A stretch of DNA of 64,000 nucleotides from contig JAZQCM010000001.1 of assembly GCA_045546275.1 (NCBI GenBank), positions 310,001 to 374,000 of the forward strand, read 5' to 3'. Shown here piece after piece: positions 33,313 through 41,775 of this stretch. The DNA is from RGIG1927 sp045546275. Lineage in GTDB: Bacteria > Bacillota > Clostridia > UMGS1883. Positions within the stretch are counted from its first letter, which is position 1, and every line of letters begins with the position of its first letter. The position numbers and the translations under genes are program-made. The notes under the pieces are model-generated. The model did no database searches. It was not told the DNA's origin and saw nothing but the letters and a program-made list of their open reading frames with translations.

Positions 33313-33981
33313 TTATATATCGGTTGCAAATAGAATGAAACCTATTGTGTTGGTTGCAAAGTTTGCAAACATGTGCACAAGCCAGGAAAGATATATTGTT
33401 CCTTTTTCATCAAATCGGTTGAAAATCATACCGCCAACAAAAAGACCAAAAAGCGAAATTAGCACAACAGGCAATCCAAACCAGCCTATCATCATGGCAA
33501 TATGATAAAGCGCAAACATAAAGCTTGAAAAAACATATGCAGTTTTCCTTGACACTTCGTTTTTAAGTGTTATGAAAGAAAAACCACGGAAGAAAAATTC
33601 CTCCAAAAATGAATTTACAAAGGATATGTATATTGCCACAAACAAAAAGTTTGACTTGTTTACCCCGGTAGTTGCGGTGAGGCTTTTTGTGAGTGCTGAA
33701 AAATCAAACACATTTCTAAAAAGAAAATATGCCCCCAAAACTACCACGTAAACCCCTAAACCCACCAAAAGCGCACATATTATCCCCTTTTTGTCGGGTG
33801 CAAAAACCTTTTTAAAGCTAAAATCCTTATTAATAATGCCATATATAACAGGCAAAAGCAGAAACATGGCAATTTTAACCAGGGATTTTACCACATAGCC
33901 CGGCTGAACAACAGCATCTATTACCCCCATAACAGTACATGCGATAATAACTATAATAGGTATCTGAATTGATTTTTTCAT
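33313..33981 (-). CDS. CPBP family intramembrane protease-like protein
   Basis: Membrane protein of 222 residues in the CPBP (Abi/CAAX) family. The conserved sites are present: EEFFFRGFSF (Glu-Glu...Arg), a His in ALYHIAMM, and a second His near the C-terminus (WLVHMFANF). Such proteins process prenylated peptides or serve in bacteriocin immunity and regulation. It lies 8 bp after an unknown membrane protein and 21 bp before the GltD-like gene, so the three appear to form one operon. Confidence 0.87.
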   Translation of the reverse strand: MKKSIQIPIIVIIACTVMGVIDAVVQPGYVVKSLVKIAMFLLLPVIYGIINKDFSFKKVFAPDKKGIICALLVGLGVYVVVLGAYFLFRNVFDFSALTKSLTATTGVNKSNFLFVAIYISFVNSFLEEFFFRGFSFITLKNEVSRKTAYVFSSFMFALYHIAMMIGWFGLPVVLISLFGLFVGGMIFNRFDEKGTIYLSWLVHMFANFATNTIGFILFATDI

Positions 33982-33988
33982 AATTTCC

Positions 33989-34717
33989 TCACTGATTCTT
34001 TCTGAGCTTTCTGCAGTACTGTGTGCAAAGCTTGTCGGTACATTCGGAGCACCTTAAAGCCATGTTACTGTTTTCCCAGAACCTTTCGGGATATGTAAAA
34101 ACACAAATTTCCCAAATAAGCCATATAATTACCGAAAATACAACCAATGTGATTGCGTAAAAGCTCTTTACAGTAACAAGTGGTGCAAACATCATAAGAT
34201 GGTCCCAGTTAAAAATGCGGCATGTTGTACAACATTTGTTTTTCATAATAAGCCTGAAAGGGCACCATATTAATACACAAATAAGATCGCACACGTAAAA
34301 GAAAACCGAAATAATTAACACGCAAGGAGTGCTGATTATCCCTTTTGTGTACAAAATGCCTATTATAACATTTACAACAGCCCAGATAACCATAACCTTG
34401 TATGCAGCTTTCGTTGTGTCCTGAAGATATTTTTTAAGGTTTTCATAGTTAATTCGTTCTTTAATGGGTCTGAAAAGGGATTGAAAAAGCTTTTGTGAGC
34501 CGATAGAAATGTGTGCTTTAACAGGCATTAACTGCAAAATCATATCAATCATCCAGATTATCCACAGTATGTGCAAAAGCGAAAACTCTTTAAAGAAATT
34601 CATCCCTTGGGCAACATTAAACTGCTCAGGTGCAAAAATGCACAGCATAATTGCTATAATAAAAACTATGCACCTTCCTATTAATCTTAAAAAATAAATT
34701 TTCCTTGTTTTTGACAT
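33989..34717 (-). CDS. membrane protein with two Cys clusters, unknown function
   Basis: I do not recognise a characterised family. The 242-residue protein has about five hydrophobic helices and two Cys-rich parts: C-PFRLIMKN-CCTTC followed by RIFNWDHLM in a loop, and CSECTDKLCTQYC at the C-terminus. The spacing of the Cys residues would suit a zinc or Fe-S site on the cytoplasmic side. It is followed after 8 bp by a CPBP protease-like gene and then by the Fe-S flavoprotein, which suggests a shared role in redox or membrane maintenance (inference). Confidence 0.7.
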   Translation of the reverse strand: MSKTRKIYFLRLIGRCIVFIIAIMLCIFAPEQFNVAQGMNFFKEFSLLHILWIIWMIDMILQLMPVKAHISIGSQKLFQSLFRPIKERINYENLKKYLQDTTKAAYKVMVIWAVVNVIIGILYTKGIISTPCVLIISVFFYVCDLICVLIWCPFRLIMKNKCCTTCRIFNWDHLMMFAPLVTVKSFYAITLVVFSVIIWLIWEICVFTYPERFWENSNMALRCSECTDKLCTQYCRKLRKNQ

Positions 34718-34749
34718 TTTTAAATCCTCTGCAGTTTGTTTATAAGCAT

Positions 34750-34777
34750 ATTATACCACAATTTGACTCTATTGCAA
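34750..34777 (-). promoter_or_regulatory. promoter of the 34717 operon
   Basis: Minus-strand -35 TTGCAA (34772-34777), 16-bp spacer, -10 TATAAT (34750-34755). The -35 is palindromic and is shared with the divergent promoter of the oxidoreductase gene. Confidence 0.6.
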
Positions 34778-34800
34778 GAAACTTCTTTTTATGATAAAAT
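34772..34800 (+). promoter_or_regulatory. promoter of the Gfo/Idh/MocA gene
   Basis: Plus-strand -35 TTGCAA (34772-34777), 17-bp spacer, -10 TAAAAT (34795-34800), 21 bp before the ATG. A TTGACT at 34763-34768 is too far from the -10 (26 bp). Confidence 0.55.
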
Positions 34801-34821
34801 ACTAAAGCGAGGTGTTTTTAT

Positions 34822-35796
34822 ATGAAAAAAGTAAATGTGGCAATTATCGGCACGGGGACAATTGCAAAGAAGCTTGCCCAGGCTTTTAAAATAACTGATT
34901 CGGCCTGTCTGTATGCAGTTGCTTCACGCAATATAAGAAAAGCTGAAGACTTTGCCAAAAAGCATTCCATTCCCAATTACTACGGCAGCTATGAAGATGC
35001 AATAAAGGATAACAAGGTTGACCTTGTTTACATTGCACTTCCTCACCCTTTTCACTACCCTGTTGCCAAGATGAGTCTTGAAAACAAAAAGAACACACTT
35101 TGCGAAAAGCCGGTGACAGTTAATTTAAAAGAAGCACAGGAGCTTTTTGAAATTGCCGAAAAAAATAACCTCTTTTTCTCCGAAGCAATGTGGACAAGAT
35201 TTTTGCCTTCTGTTAAACAGGTTTCTGAAATTATAAAAGAAGGTGCAATCGGTGAAATAAAGCACATTAAAGGCTCTGTTGCACATATGAGCAAAAATAT
35301 TGAGCGAATGAAAAACCCACATCTTGCAGGAGGAATGATGCTTGATTGCGGCGTTTACCTTATTTCTGCAGTACAATTGCTTTTAGGCAACAATTATTCA
35401 CACCTTGAAACAAAAGCAAAGCTTTCAAAGGAAGGCGTTGACTTACATAGCACCACCCACATTTATTATCCCGAGGGTAAAAAAGCATCGCTTTTTGTTG
35501 CCATGGATATAAAGGGTAGGAACAAAATTAAAATCGTCGGAGAAAAAGGAATAATAACATTAAAAAGTGTTTACAACTGGCAGGATGTTAAAATTAAAAC
35601 CAAAGAGCAAACCATTATTCTGCCAAACCCTGAACAAAAGGCAGGGGGCTTTGAATACATGACGAAAGCAATGTGCGACGCTATTTTAAATGGCGAAAAG
35701 TATTGCAGGGAGCTGACACCTTATGACACACTTTCCACTATGAGCACAATGGATAAAATCCGAAGCATATGGGGACTTAAGTATCCCTTTGAATGA
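34822..35796 (+). CDS. Gfo/Idh/MocA family oxidoreductase
   Basis: NAD(P)-dependent dehydrogenase, probably acting on a sugar, inositol or dihydrodiol. N-terminal Rossmann fold with VAIIGTGTIAKKLAQAF, then the family motif CEKPVTVN (Lys of the EKP motif is the usual catalytic lysine), and a C-terminal alpha/beta domain with GGGMMLDCGVYLISAVQLLLG-like features (AGGMMLDCGVYLI here). 324 residues, normal length. The ATG follows GAGGTG. It stands alone between a divergent promoter region and a strong terminator. The substrate is not predictable from sequence. Confidence 0.92.
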   Translation: MKKVNVAIIGTGTIAKKLAQAFKITDSACLYAVASRNIRKAEDFAKKHSIPNYYGSYEDAIKDNKVDLVYIALPHPFHYPVAKMSLENKKNTLCEKPVTVNLKEAQELFEIAEKNNLFFSEAMWTRFLPSVKQVSEIIKEGAIGEIKHIKGSVAHMSKNIERMKNPHLAGGMMLDCGVYLISAVQLLLGNNYSHLETKAKLSKEGVDLHSTTHIYYPEGKKASLFVAMDIKGRNKIKIVGEKGIITLKSVYNWQDVKIKTKEQTIILPNPEQKAGGFEYMTKAMCDAILNGEKYCRELTPYDTLSTMSTMDKIRSIWGLKYPFE

Positions 35797-35797
35797 C

Positions 35798-35824
35798 AAA
35801 GAGGCTGTTTAAAACAGCCTCTTT
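35798..35824. terminator. bidirectional terminator after the oxidoreductase gene
   Basis: Perfect 13-bp arms (35798-35810 / 35812-35824) that leave a 3-5 base loop in practice, with T runs. It lies between the convergent oxidoreductase and the small gene after glmM. Confidence 0.9.
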
Positions 35825-35826
35825 TT

Positions 35827-35991
35827 TTACATTAATGTATATTCGAACAGTTCGTAGCAAAGCTTACTTCCCACGTCTGTGCCGAAGGGCAAAAGTGCCA
35901 TGGCAATAAAAACCTCGTTGCCTGTTTTAATATCCTTAAGATATGCATATTCCCCTTCAATTTTTGAAACTATGTAATAAATTGTTTCCAT
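35827..35991 (-). CDS. small protein coupled to glmM, unknown function
   Basis: Translated by me: a 54-residue protein beginning METIYYIVSKIEGEYAY, then LKDIKTGNEVFIAMALLPFG and ending in YELFEYTLM. The pattern (short beta strands, then 'ALLPxGxxxGxxL') is like DUF3006-type small proteins, but not close enough to name. The start codon overlaps the glmM stop as TAATG, with GAGAGG upstream, and the gene ends before a strong terminator. Coding quality is supported by position, ribosome binding site and lack of internal stops, so it is likely a real gene; the function is unknown. Confidence 0.7.
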   Translation of the reverse strand: METIYYIVSKIEGEYAYLKDIKTGNEVFIAMALLPFGTDVGSKLCYELFEYTLM

Positions 35992-37340
35992 TATGAGAGC
36001 CTCTCTTCAATAAGCTTTGCCAAGCTTTCAGCATCAGAATTAATTTCGTCCTGGTTTTTGCCTTCAATCATAACTCTTACCAAAGGCTCAGTGCCAGACG
36101 GACGGATAAGCACTCTTCCGTTGCCGTCAAACTTTTCTTCAAGCTTTCTAATTTCGCCCATAATAACTTCGTCCTCACTGTAAGAGTTGTCGCCACTTTT
36201 TGCAACACGTGCGTTCTTCAACACCTGAGGATAGATGTCAATAATTTTCCTAAGCTCTGTAAGCTTTGCATTTTCCTCACACATTACCGACGCAAGAGTT
36301 ACCGCACTCACAAGACCGTCGCCTGTGGTGTTGTGCTCCAAGAAGATAACGTGTCCTGACTGCTCACCACCTATTGAATGACCACCCTTGAGCATTTCTT
36401 CTAAAACATATCTGTCTCCAACCTTAGTCTGCGGAATATTAATTCCGAACTTTTCACCCATAATGAAAAGGCCAAGATTACTCATTACAGTTGCAACCAA
36501 AGTGTTGTTTTTCAAAGTTCCTTTTTTCTTCATGCTGTTAGCACAGATTGCCATAATAACATCGCCGTCAACAACCTCGCCTGTTTCATCAACTGCAAGC
36601 ATTCTGTCGGCGTCTCCGTCAAAGGCAAAGCCTGCATCAGCATTAAGTTCCAAAACCTTTTTGCAAAGATTATCCATGTGAGTTGAACCGCAATTTGCAT
36701 TGATATTAACTCCATCGGGAGCATCGGAAATTACCTTAACCTTTGCACCAAGCGCTTCAAAAGCACGTTTTGCAGTATTTGAGGATGCACCATTGGCACA
36801 ATCAAGCACAAAAAACTTACCGTCAAATCTCTCGCCAGCTGTGGAAACTGCCTTTTCAATATATTCGTCTATCTTTTCGGAAAAATCGTAGCAACAACCG
36901 ATATTTTCACCGATAGGTGCAGGAATACCGTCCTTTTCGCCTAAAATGTATTCTTCAATTTCGTTTTCAACCTCATCGGGCAATTTGTAGCCTGTTTTGT
37001 CGAAAAACTTAATTCCGTTAAACTCAAAGCTGTTGTGTGATGCCGACACCACAATGCCTGCATCAAAGCCATGCTTTTTCACAAGGTAAGCAACTGCAGG
37101 AGTAGGTGCAACACCCAGAAGATAAACATCAGCGCCAACGCTTGTTATACCCGAAACCAACGCCGCTTCCAACATTTGTCCGGAGATTCTGGTGTCTCTG
37201 CCGATTAAAATTTTAACCTTGTGCTTGGCACCTTTACTTAAAACATATGCACCGCTTTTTCCGATTTTCGTTGCCAATTCACCAGTAAGATCCTTATTTG
37301 CAACACCTCTGACGCCATCTGTACCAAACAATCTTCCCAT
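35991..37340 (-). CDS. glmM: phosphoglucosamine mutase GlmM
   Basis: Interconverts glucosamine 6-phosphate and glucosamine 1-phosphate for UDP-N-acetylglucosamine and peptidoglycan synthesis. 449 residues. MGRLFGTDGVRGVAN at the start; active phosphoserine loop VVSASHNSFEFNGIK; metal loop FAFDGDADR; sugar-binding GGEQSGHV; phosphate-binding RPSGTEPLVRVM. The ATG follows AAGAGGG. It lies 12 bp downstream of the U32 peptidase gene. Confidence 0.97.
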   Translation of the reverse strand: MGRLFGTDGVRGVANKDLTGELATKIGKSGAYVLSKGAKHKVKILIGRDTRISGQMLEAALVSGITSVGADVYLLGVAPTPAVAYLVKKHGFDAGIVVSASHNSFEFNGIKFFDKTGYKLPDEVENEIEEYILGEKDGIPAPIGENIGCCYDFSEKIDEYIEKAVSTAGERFDGKFFVLDCANGASSNTAKRAFEALGAKVKVISDAPDGVNINANCGSTHMDNLCKKVLELNADAGFAFDGDADRMLAVDETGEVVDGDVIMAICANSMKKKGTLKNNTLVATVMSNLGLFIMGEKFGINIPQTKVGDRYVLEEMLKGGHSIGGEQSGHVIFLEHNTTGDGLVSAVTLASVMCEENAKLTELRKIIDIYPQVLKNARVAKSGDNSYSEDEVIMGEIRKLEEKFDGNGRVLIRPSGTEPLVRVMIEGKNQDEINSDAESLAKLIEERLS

Positions 37341-37352
37341 AAATCATCCCTC

Positions 37353-39425
37353 TTATCTGTTTTTCTTTGTTCCTGAAAAATATCCTCTTGTAAAGGCTTC
37401 GGGCAATTTTGGTGCCACCTGACCTTTGTACATTTTAATAGTATTCTTTACCGTTTCACCATCTTCGTCAGTAAAGACAAGTCTTAAAAAGTCCACATTA
37501 AGACTTTCCAGGACTTCTCTCTTGTCAGCCATAAAGGTGACCGACGTGTTATAAATCTCATTTATATGCTGTTCTTTATCGGAATATACCAAAAAGCTTG
37601 CATTTGTTTTGTCACGGAGAACAAGTGCTCTATCGCAGTCGCACTTTTTTCTAACACCTTTTATTATACATGCTCGTGTGGTCATCATATGCATTCTGCC
37701 GTAAGCAATAACCTCGCACACAGCATCGGTATTTAGAGATATTTCCCTTATTTCGTACCTGTCAAGCTCAGGTGAAAGGGTCAAGTGCAAAACGCCTTCC
37801 TTTTTGTACTCATTGGCACTGACGGGGTTTGTTATGTTCAGCCCAAAATCGCCCACAGTTTCAAAGCCTGAATCAATAAGTGCTTTTATAAGTCCGACTG
37901 TGGAAAAAGCAACCTTTTTTGCATTAACATTTTTAAGCCTTTCAATCAAGCTGTCGCAATCGTACACAACCTTAGGCAGCTGTACAATGTAGTTTTCCTT
38001 TTTGTCCACCTTTTCAAAAAGAGAAAGTGGCATGTAAATAATATCCGCCTCTTTTGCAGCATTAAGCTGTTCTTCATTTCTTACACTTACGCTGATTTTA
38101 TATCCGTTTCGTGTTTTTTGGGGATATTCATACGAAAACGGGAAAACCCTTTTTTCTTCCACTTGTTTTCTCATGGCAGAAAGCTTTTCAGCGCAGCCTC
38201 GCCTTAAAAGGTTTATATCCTTTGCTGAAAGGGTAAGGTTTTCGTCGATTTCAGCATAGAAATTTTTTAACCTGTAAGGGGTTTGTCCAAGCTTTCCTAT
38301 ACGCTCTTCTGCGGAAACTGAGTCAAGAGGCTTATTAATTGCTTCTTCACCCACACTTCCAAATTCCACAGCAGTATTCATGCCATCAGAAAAGGTAAGG
38401 CAGGTTTTTTCATTTTTCTTCATTGAGAAAAACGCGTCTATATCAATCTTCTTGTTTTCAACACCCTCACGGAAGGACAACGCAGCCTTTTTAACCGCTT
38501 CCTTGTCGCTTTTTTGTGAAATATCATCGTTTGAAATGCTGTAGTTCATCATTTCGGGTGTGTTTATGCTTTTAAAATACGCTTTTGTAAAGCCGTCGCC
38601 GCGGACAAATATTTTTTCAAGCTCTTCAATATCACTCTTTTTAGCCTTTCCCGGTGCATCAAGATACTTTCGGTACATGCCTGTAACCGAAGCAACATAT
38701 TCAGCGCTTTTCATTCGGCCTTCAATTTTCAAAGAGTCAACACCAATTTCATAAAAACTCTCAATTTCATCTAAAAGGCACAAATCCCTGGGACTTAACC
38801 AGTAGCCTTTCTTTCCTTCAGCAGAATAAAGCTGTCGGCAAGGTTGAGCGCATCTTCCACGGTTTCCGCTTCTTCCGCCTATAAAGGAGCTCATTAAGCA
38901 CTGCCCGGATACCGAAACACAAAGTGCACCGTGAACAAACACTTCCAACGAAGCTTTTGTGTTTTTATATATTTTTTCTATTTCTTCTTTTTTCAACTCT
39001 CTTGCCAGAACCACTCTTGAAAAGCCACGCTGCAAAAGTGACAAAACGTCCTTTTCGTTATGGGCACTCATCTGAGTGCTTGCATGAATAGGCAAATCAG
39101 GACACACTCTTTTTGCAATTTCAGCACCGCCGAAATCCTGAATAATAAGAGCGTCAACGCCACACTCCGATGCCTTCACCACGCTCTTTTCAAATGCAGT
39201 AAGCTCATTTCTCTTTAAAAGAGTATTCAACGCAAGATATACCTTAACATCACGTTCATGAGCATACCCAACAGCTTCCTTCAAGGCATCATCGGAAAAA
39301 TTTTCCGCACTCTGGCGGGCACTGAAGGTTTTTTCACCCAGATACACCGCATCAGCACCATTTTGTACTGCGGCACGCATGGCATCAAAGCCACCTGCAG
39401 GTGACAAAAGCTCAATTTTCCTCAT
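37353..39425 (-). CDS. U32 family peptidase (long form with DUF3656)
   Basis: Member of peptidase family U32, 690 residues. The N-terminal U32 domain begins ELLSPAGGFDAMRAAVQNGADAVYLG (key: LSPAGGFDAMRAA) and contains the signature LEVFVHGALCVSVSGQCLMS followed by SGNRGRCAQPCRQ, with conserved Cys residues. A central DUF3656-like region and a C-terminal U32-related half follow, with a further Cys cluster CIIKGVRKKCDCDRAL. Some U32 proteins act in tRNA or ubiquinone hydroxylation with Fe-S clusters, others are described as collagenases; for this long form the role is not settled. It overlaps the zapA stop as TAATG. Confidence 0.88.
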   Translation of the reverse strand: MRKIELLSPAGGFDAMRAAVQNGADAVYLGEKTFSARQSAENFSDDALKEAVGYAHERDVKVYLALNTLLKRNELTAFEKSVVKASECGVDALIIQDFGGAEIAKRVCPDLPIHASTQMSAHNEKDVLSLLQRGFSRVVLARELKKEEIEKIYKNTKASLEVFVHGALCVSVSGQCLMSSFIGGRSGNRGRCAQPCRQLYSAEGKKGYWLSPRDLCLLDEIESFYEIGVDSLKIEGRMKSAEYVASVTGMYRKYLDAPGKAKKSDIEELEKIFVRGDGFTKAYFKSINTPEMMNYSISNDDISQKSDKEAVKKAALSFREGVENKKIDIDAFFSMKKNEKTCLTFSDGMNTAVEFGSVGEEAINKPLDSVSAEERIGKLGQTPYRLKNFYAEIDENLTLSAKDINLLRRGCAEKLSAMRKQVEEKRVFPFSYEYPQKTRNGYKISVSVRNEEQLNAAKEADIIYMPLSLFEKVDKKENYIVQLPKVVYDCDSLIERLKNVNAKKVAFSTVGLIKALIDSGFETVGDFGLNITNPVSANEYKKEGVLHLTLSPELDRYEIREISLNTDAVCEVIAYGRMHMMTTRACIIKGVRKKCDCDRALVLRDKTNASFLVYSDKEQHINEIYNTSVTFMADKREVLESLNVDFLRLVFTDEDGETVKNTIKMYKGQVAPKLPEAFTRGYFSGTKKNR

Positions 39426-39817
39426 TATCTGCCATTCCTCTTAAACTGCTTAAGCTCAGTATCAAGCCTTGCATTGTGAAGCTGAAGATTTCTGTTTTCT
39501 TCAGTAATCCTTTTATTTTCAGCCATAAGCCTTTGGTTTTCGGCCTTAAGGCTTCCTGCTTCATCAGCATAGGTTAAAAGCTGTCCGCGTAAATCCTCGC
39601 TGTCTTCACGTGCACGGAAATAATCGTCTGCTATGTTAACAGAAGTAAGTACTGCCGCCATCGCTGTTGAAAGGCGCTTGTCAGCCTTGGAAAGCTCTTC
39701 GAGCTTTTTGTCTACAAAGTAAGCAATATGTCTTACATACTCCTCGTCCGCAGTTGAAGAAATGTTATAATCAACACCACCTATTCTTACTTTTGTGGTA
39801 ATTCTCTTTTCGTCCAT
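39425..39817 (-). CDS. zapA: cell division protein ZapA
   Basis: Binds FtsZ and supports bundling of the Z ring. N-terminal beta part (TTKVRIGGVDYNISSTADEEYVRHIAYFVDKKL, key: VRIGGVDYNI) and a C-terminal coiled coil rich in Glu, Arg, Asn and Leu. 130 residues from the chosen ATG at 39817. The ribosome binding site AAAGG stands 13 bases upstream of that ATG and 4 bases upstream of a GTG at 39826, so the start could be the GTG three codons earlier. In many Firmicutes zapA lies beside a U32 peptidase, as here. Confidence 0.92.
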   Translation of the reverse strand: MDEKRITTKVRIGGVDYNISSTADEEYVRHIAYFVDKKLEELSKADKRLSTAMAAVLTSVNIADDYFRAREDSEDLRGQLLTYADEAGSLKAENQRLMAENKRITEENRNLQLHNARLDTELKQFKRNGR

Positions 39818-39890
39818 ATTATTCACATAGCCTTTCTGCCACATTTAAACCTTTACGCTATGCTGTGGCACGCAAGCGTATTTAAAAGTC

Positions 39891-40664
39891 TCAGCGCCTT
39901 TTTCTGTAAATATACAAAAATATCGCCAAGGAAGCAAAGGTCATGGTAAGACCCACAAATCCAAGCTGTACAATATCCTCTAAATTTCTGATTTCGAGAA
40001 ACGCCGTACAGTTGAAAAATACATGCACTAAGCTGATAACAGCAACATTCTTTGTTTTATAATACAAAACACCTAAAATAATGCCCAGCACCGCAGAAAA
40101 AATTCCCTGCAGTAAAACATTGTGCGCAAATCCAAAAAGAAGTGCCTGCAAAACAATTGCAACATACACATTCATGGCAGAGGAAAGCTCTTTAAAAACA
40201 AGACCTCTGAACAAAAGCTCTTCAAATAAAGGTCCTGCAATACACACAGACACCATGAATGCAACTGCTGTTCTTACAGTCATTGTTGTAAAGTCATATT
40301 CCGAATTGGTCATTTGTTTCAACGACTCTTCGAACATGGGCACAGCCTCTGCAATTTTCAGATACACACTCGTCACAATCCTGTAGCCGATTGCAAGCGA
40401 CAAGCTGAGCACCACATCCAAAAGTGAAATACGCCTTATTCTCACGTATCGCTTAACATCAATATCTCTTAAATAAAGGATTACAAACAGTACACAGGCA
40501 GATAAAAGCGCCGAAAGAAGTGATGCAATCCCACCATAATTAAACATGTCCGCCTCAAGAGCAGTTACCACAGAAAGGACACATTGTTCTATGAATAAAT
40601 AAACCCCTATGTAGAGTAACGCAAAGGTTACTCCTTTAATTTTCAGGGCTAAACGTTCTTCCAA
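39891..40664 (-). CDS. CPBP family intramembrane metalloprotease
   Basis: Membrane protein of 257 residues, second CPBP family member in the window. It has FEELLFRGLVFKEL (Glu-Glu...Arg), the His of LFGFAHNV and the last His/Asn motif HVFFN, so all conserved residues are present. Several membrane helices span the rest. It lies 17 bp downstream of the lactate dehydrogenase gene on the same strand. Substrate unknown. Confidence 0.88.
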   Translation of the reverse strand: MEERLALKIKGVTFALLYIGVYLFIEQCVLSVVTALEADMFNYGGIASLLSALLSACVLFVILYLRDIDVKRYVRIRRISLLDVVLSLSLAIGYRIVTSVYLKIAEAVPMFEESLKQMTNSEYDFTTMTVRTAVAFMVSVCIAGPLFEELLFRGLVFKELSSAMNVYVAIVLQALLFGFAHNVLLQGIFSAVLGIILGVLYYKTKNVAVISLVHVFFNCTAFLEIRNLEDIVQLGFVGLTMTFASLAIFLYIYRKRR

Positions 40665-40681
40665 ATCGTTACTCCCTTTCG

Positions 40682-41614
40682 TTAGAAACCTATATCACGA
40701 AGCTGAGACTTCATAATTCCAGCACTCTTTTCAAGGCCTGCCCTTTCTTCTTCTGAAAGAGGAAGCTCAATTACTCTTTCAGCACCATCAACACCAACGA
40801 TTGTGGGAATGGAAATAGCAACATCTTTTAACGAGTACTCACCCTCCATAATTCTTGAAACAGTCAATACAGATCTTTCGTCGCCTGTGATAGCCTCACA
40901 TATACGGGCAACCGCAAGGGCAATTGCATAATATGTTGCGCCTTTTTTGTCAATCACGTCATACGCAGCTTCTCTTACCTTGTCGGGAATGGAATAAATG
41001 TCGCCACAATCACAAGTTTTTGCAAAATCATTGATTTTAAGACCGGCTATGCTTGTTGCACTCCACACTGGCACCGAACTGTCGCCATGCTCACCGATAA
41101 CAAAGGTGTGAATGTTTCTCACATCAATATTTGCACATTCTCCCAAAAGGTACTTCATTCTGGAAGTGTCAAGAACTGTGCCCGAGCCGAAAACTCTCTT
41201 TTTGTCGTAGCCAAGCATCTTCCATGTCATATATGTCAATACATCAACAGGGTTTGACACCACCATCACAAGCGGCTCACCTGTTACATTTTCTTTGATT
41301 TTGTCAGTTATACTCCTAAAAACCTTCGCATTGCGTTCTAAAAGTTCACGCCTTGTTTCGCCTTTTTTCTGACCAACGCCTGCGGTAATAATTATAATAT
41401 CAGCATCCTTACACAAGTCATATCCGCCGGATGTGATTTTAACAGGCTTTACAAAGCTTGTACCATGGCTGATGTCAGCGGCGTCGCCCTCAGCTTTATC
41501 CTGGTCAATGTCAATCAAGCCTATATCGTCAAAAATACCTTTTGCCGCCAAAGTGTAGGCTGTCGTACTACCAACAAAGCCACTTCCGATAACTACTGCT
41601 TTTTCTCTTTTCAT
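40682..41614 (-). CDS. ldh: L-lactate dehydrogenase
   Basis: Reduces pyruvate to L-lactate with NADH, regenerating NAD+ in fermentation. 310 residues. Rossmann motif VVIGSGFVGSTTAY; specificity loop ITAGVGQKKGETR with Gln in the position that marks lactate rather than malate dehydrogenase (which has Arg); catalytic His in IGEHGDSSVPVWS. I chose the ATG at 41614, eight bases after AAAGGTG; an upstream start lacks a site. Own promoter with a short leader; allosteric control by fructose 1,6-bisphosphate is common in the family but cannot be read here. Confidence 0.95.
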   Translation of the reverse strand: MKREKAVVIGSGFVGSTTAYTLAAKGIFDDIGLIDIDQDKAEGDAADISHGTSFVKPVKITSGGYDLCKDADIIIITAGVGQKKGETRRELLERNAKVFRSITDKIKENVTGEPLVMVVSNPVDVLTYMTWKMLGYDKKRVFGSGTVLDTSRMKYLLGECANIDVRNIHTFVIGEHGDSSVPVWSATSIAGLKINDFAKTCDCGDIYSIPDKVREAAYDVIDKKGATYYAIALAVARICEAITGDERSVLTVSRIMEGEYSLKDVAISIPTIVGVDGAERVIELPLSEEERAGLEKSAGIMKSQLRDIGF

Positions 41615-41690
41615 ACTAAAATCACCTTTCTTTACTTGTTGTTTCATTTATTCTGTCCAAAAGGCAAATATATATAACTACACCCAATAT

Positions 41691-41719
41691 ATTATATCAC
41701 GTAGTGACAGCATTTTCAA
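41691..41719 (-). promoter_or_regulatory. sigma-A promoter of ldh
   Basis: Minus-strand -35 TTGAAA (41714-41719), 17-bp spacer, -10 TATAAT (41691-41696). The leader of about 70 bases has no clear operator. Confidence 0.75.
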
Positions 41720-41755
41720 CCATATATTGTGTTTTTTTGTATGAAATCAAAAAAA

Positions 41756-41775
41756 GAGAGCAAAATATTGCTCTC
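41756..41775 (-). terminator. terminator of spoVAE
   Basis: Perfect 8-bp stem (41756-41763 / 41768-41775), loop of 4, then a run of T on the minus strand. Confidence 0.85.

Noticed and set aside
34763..34768. TTGACT as -35 for the oxidoreductase gene
   Set aside because: It is 26 bp from the best -10 (34795-34800), beyond workable spacing; TTGCAA at 34772 fits.
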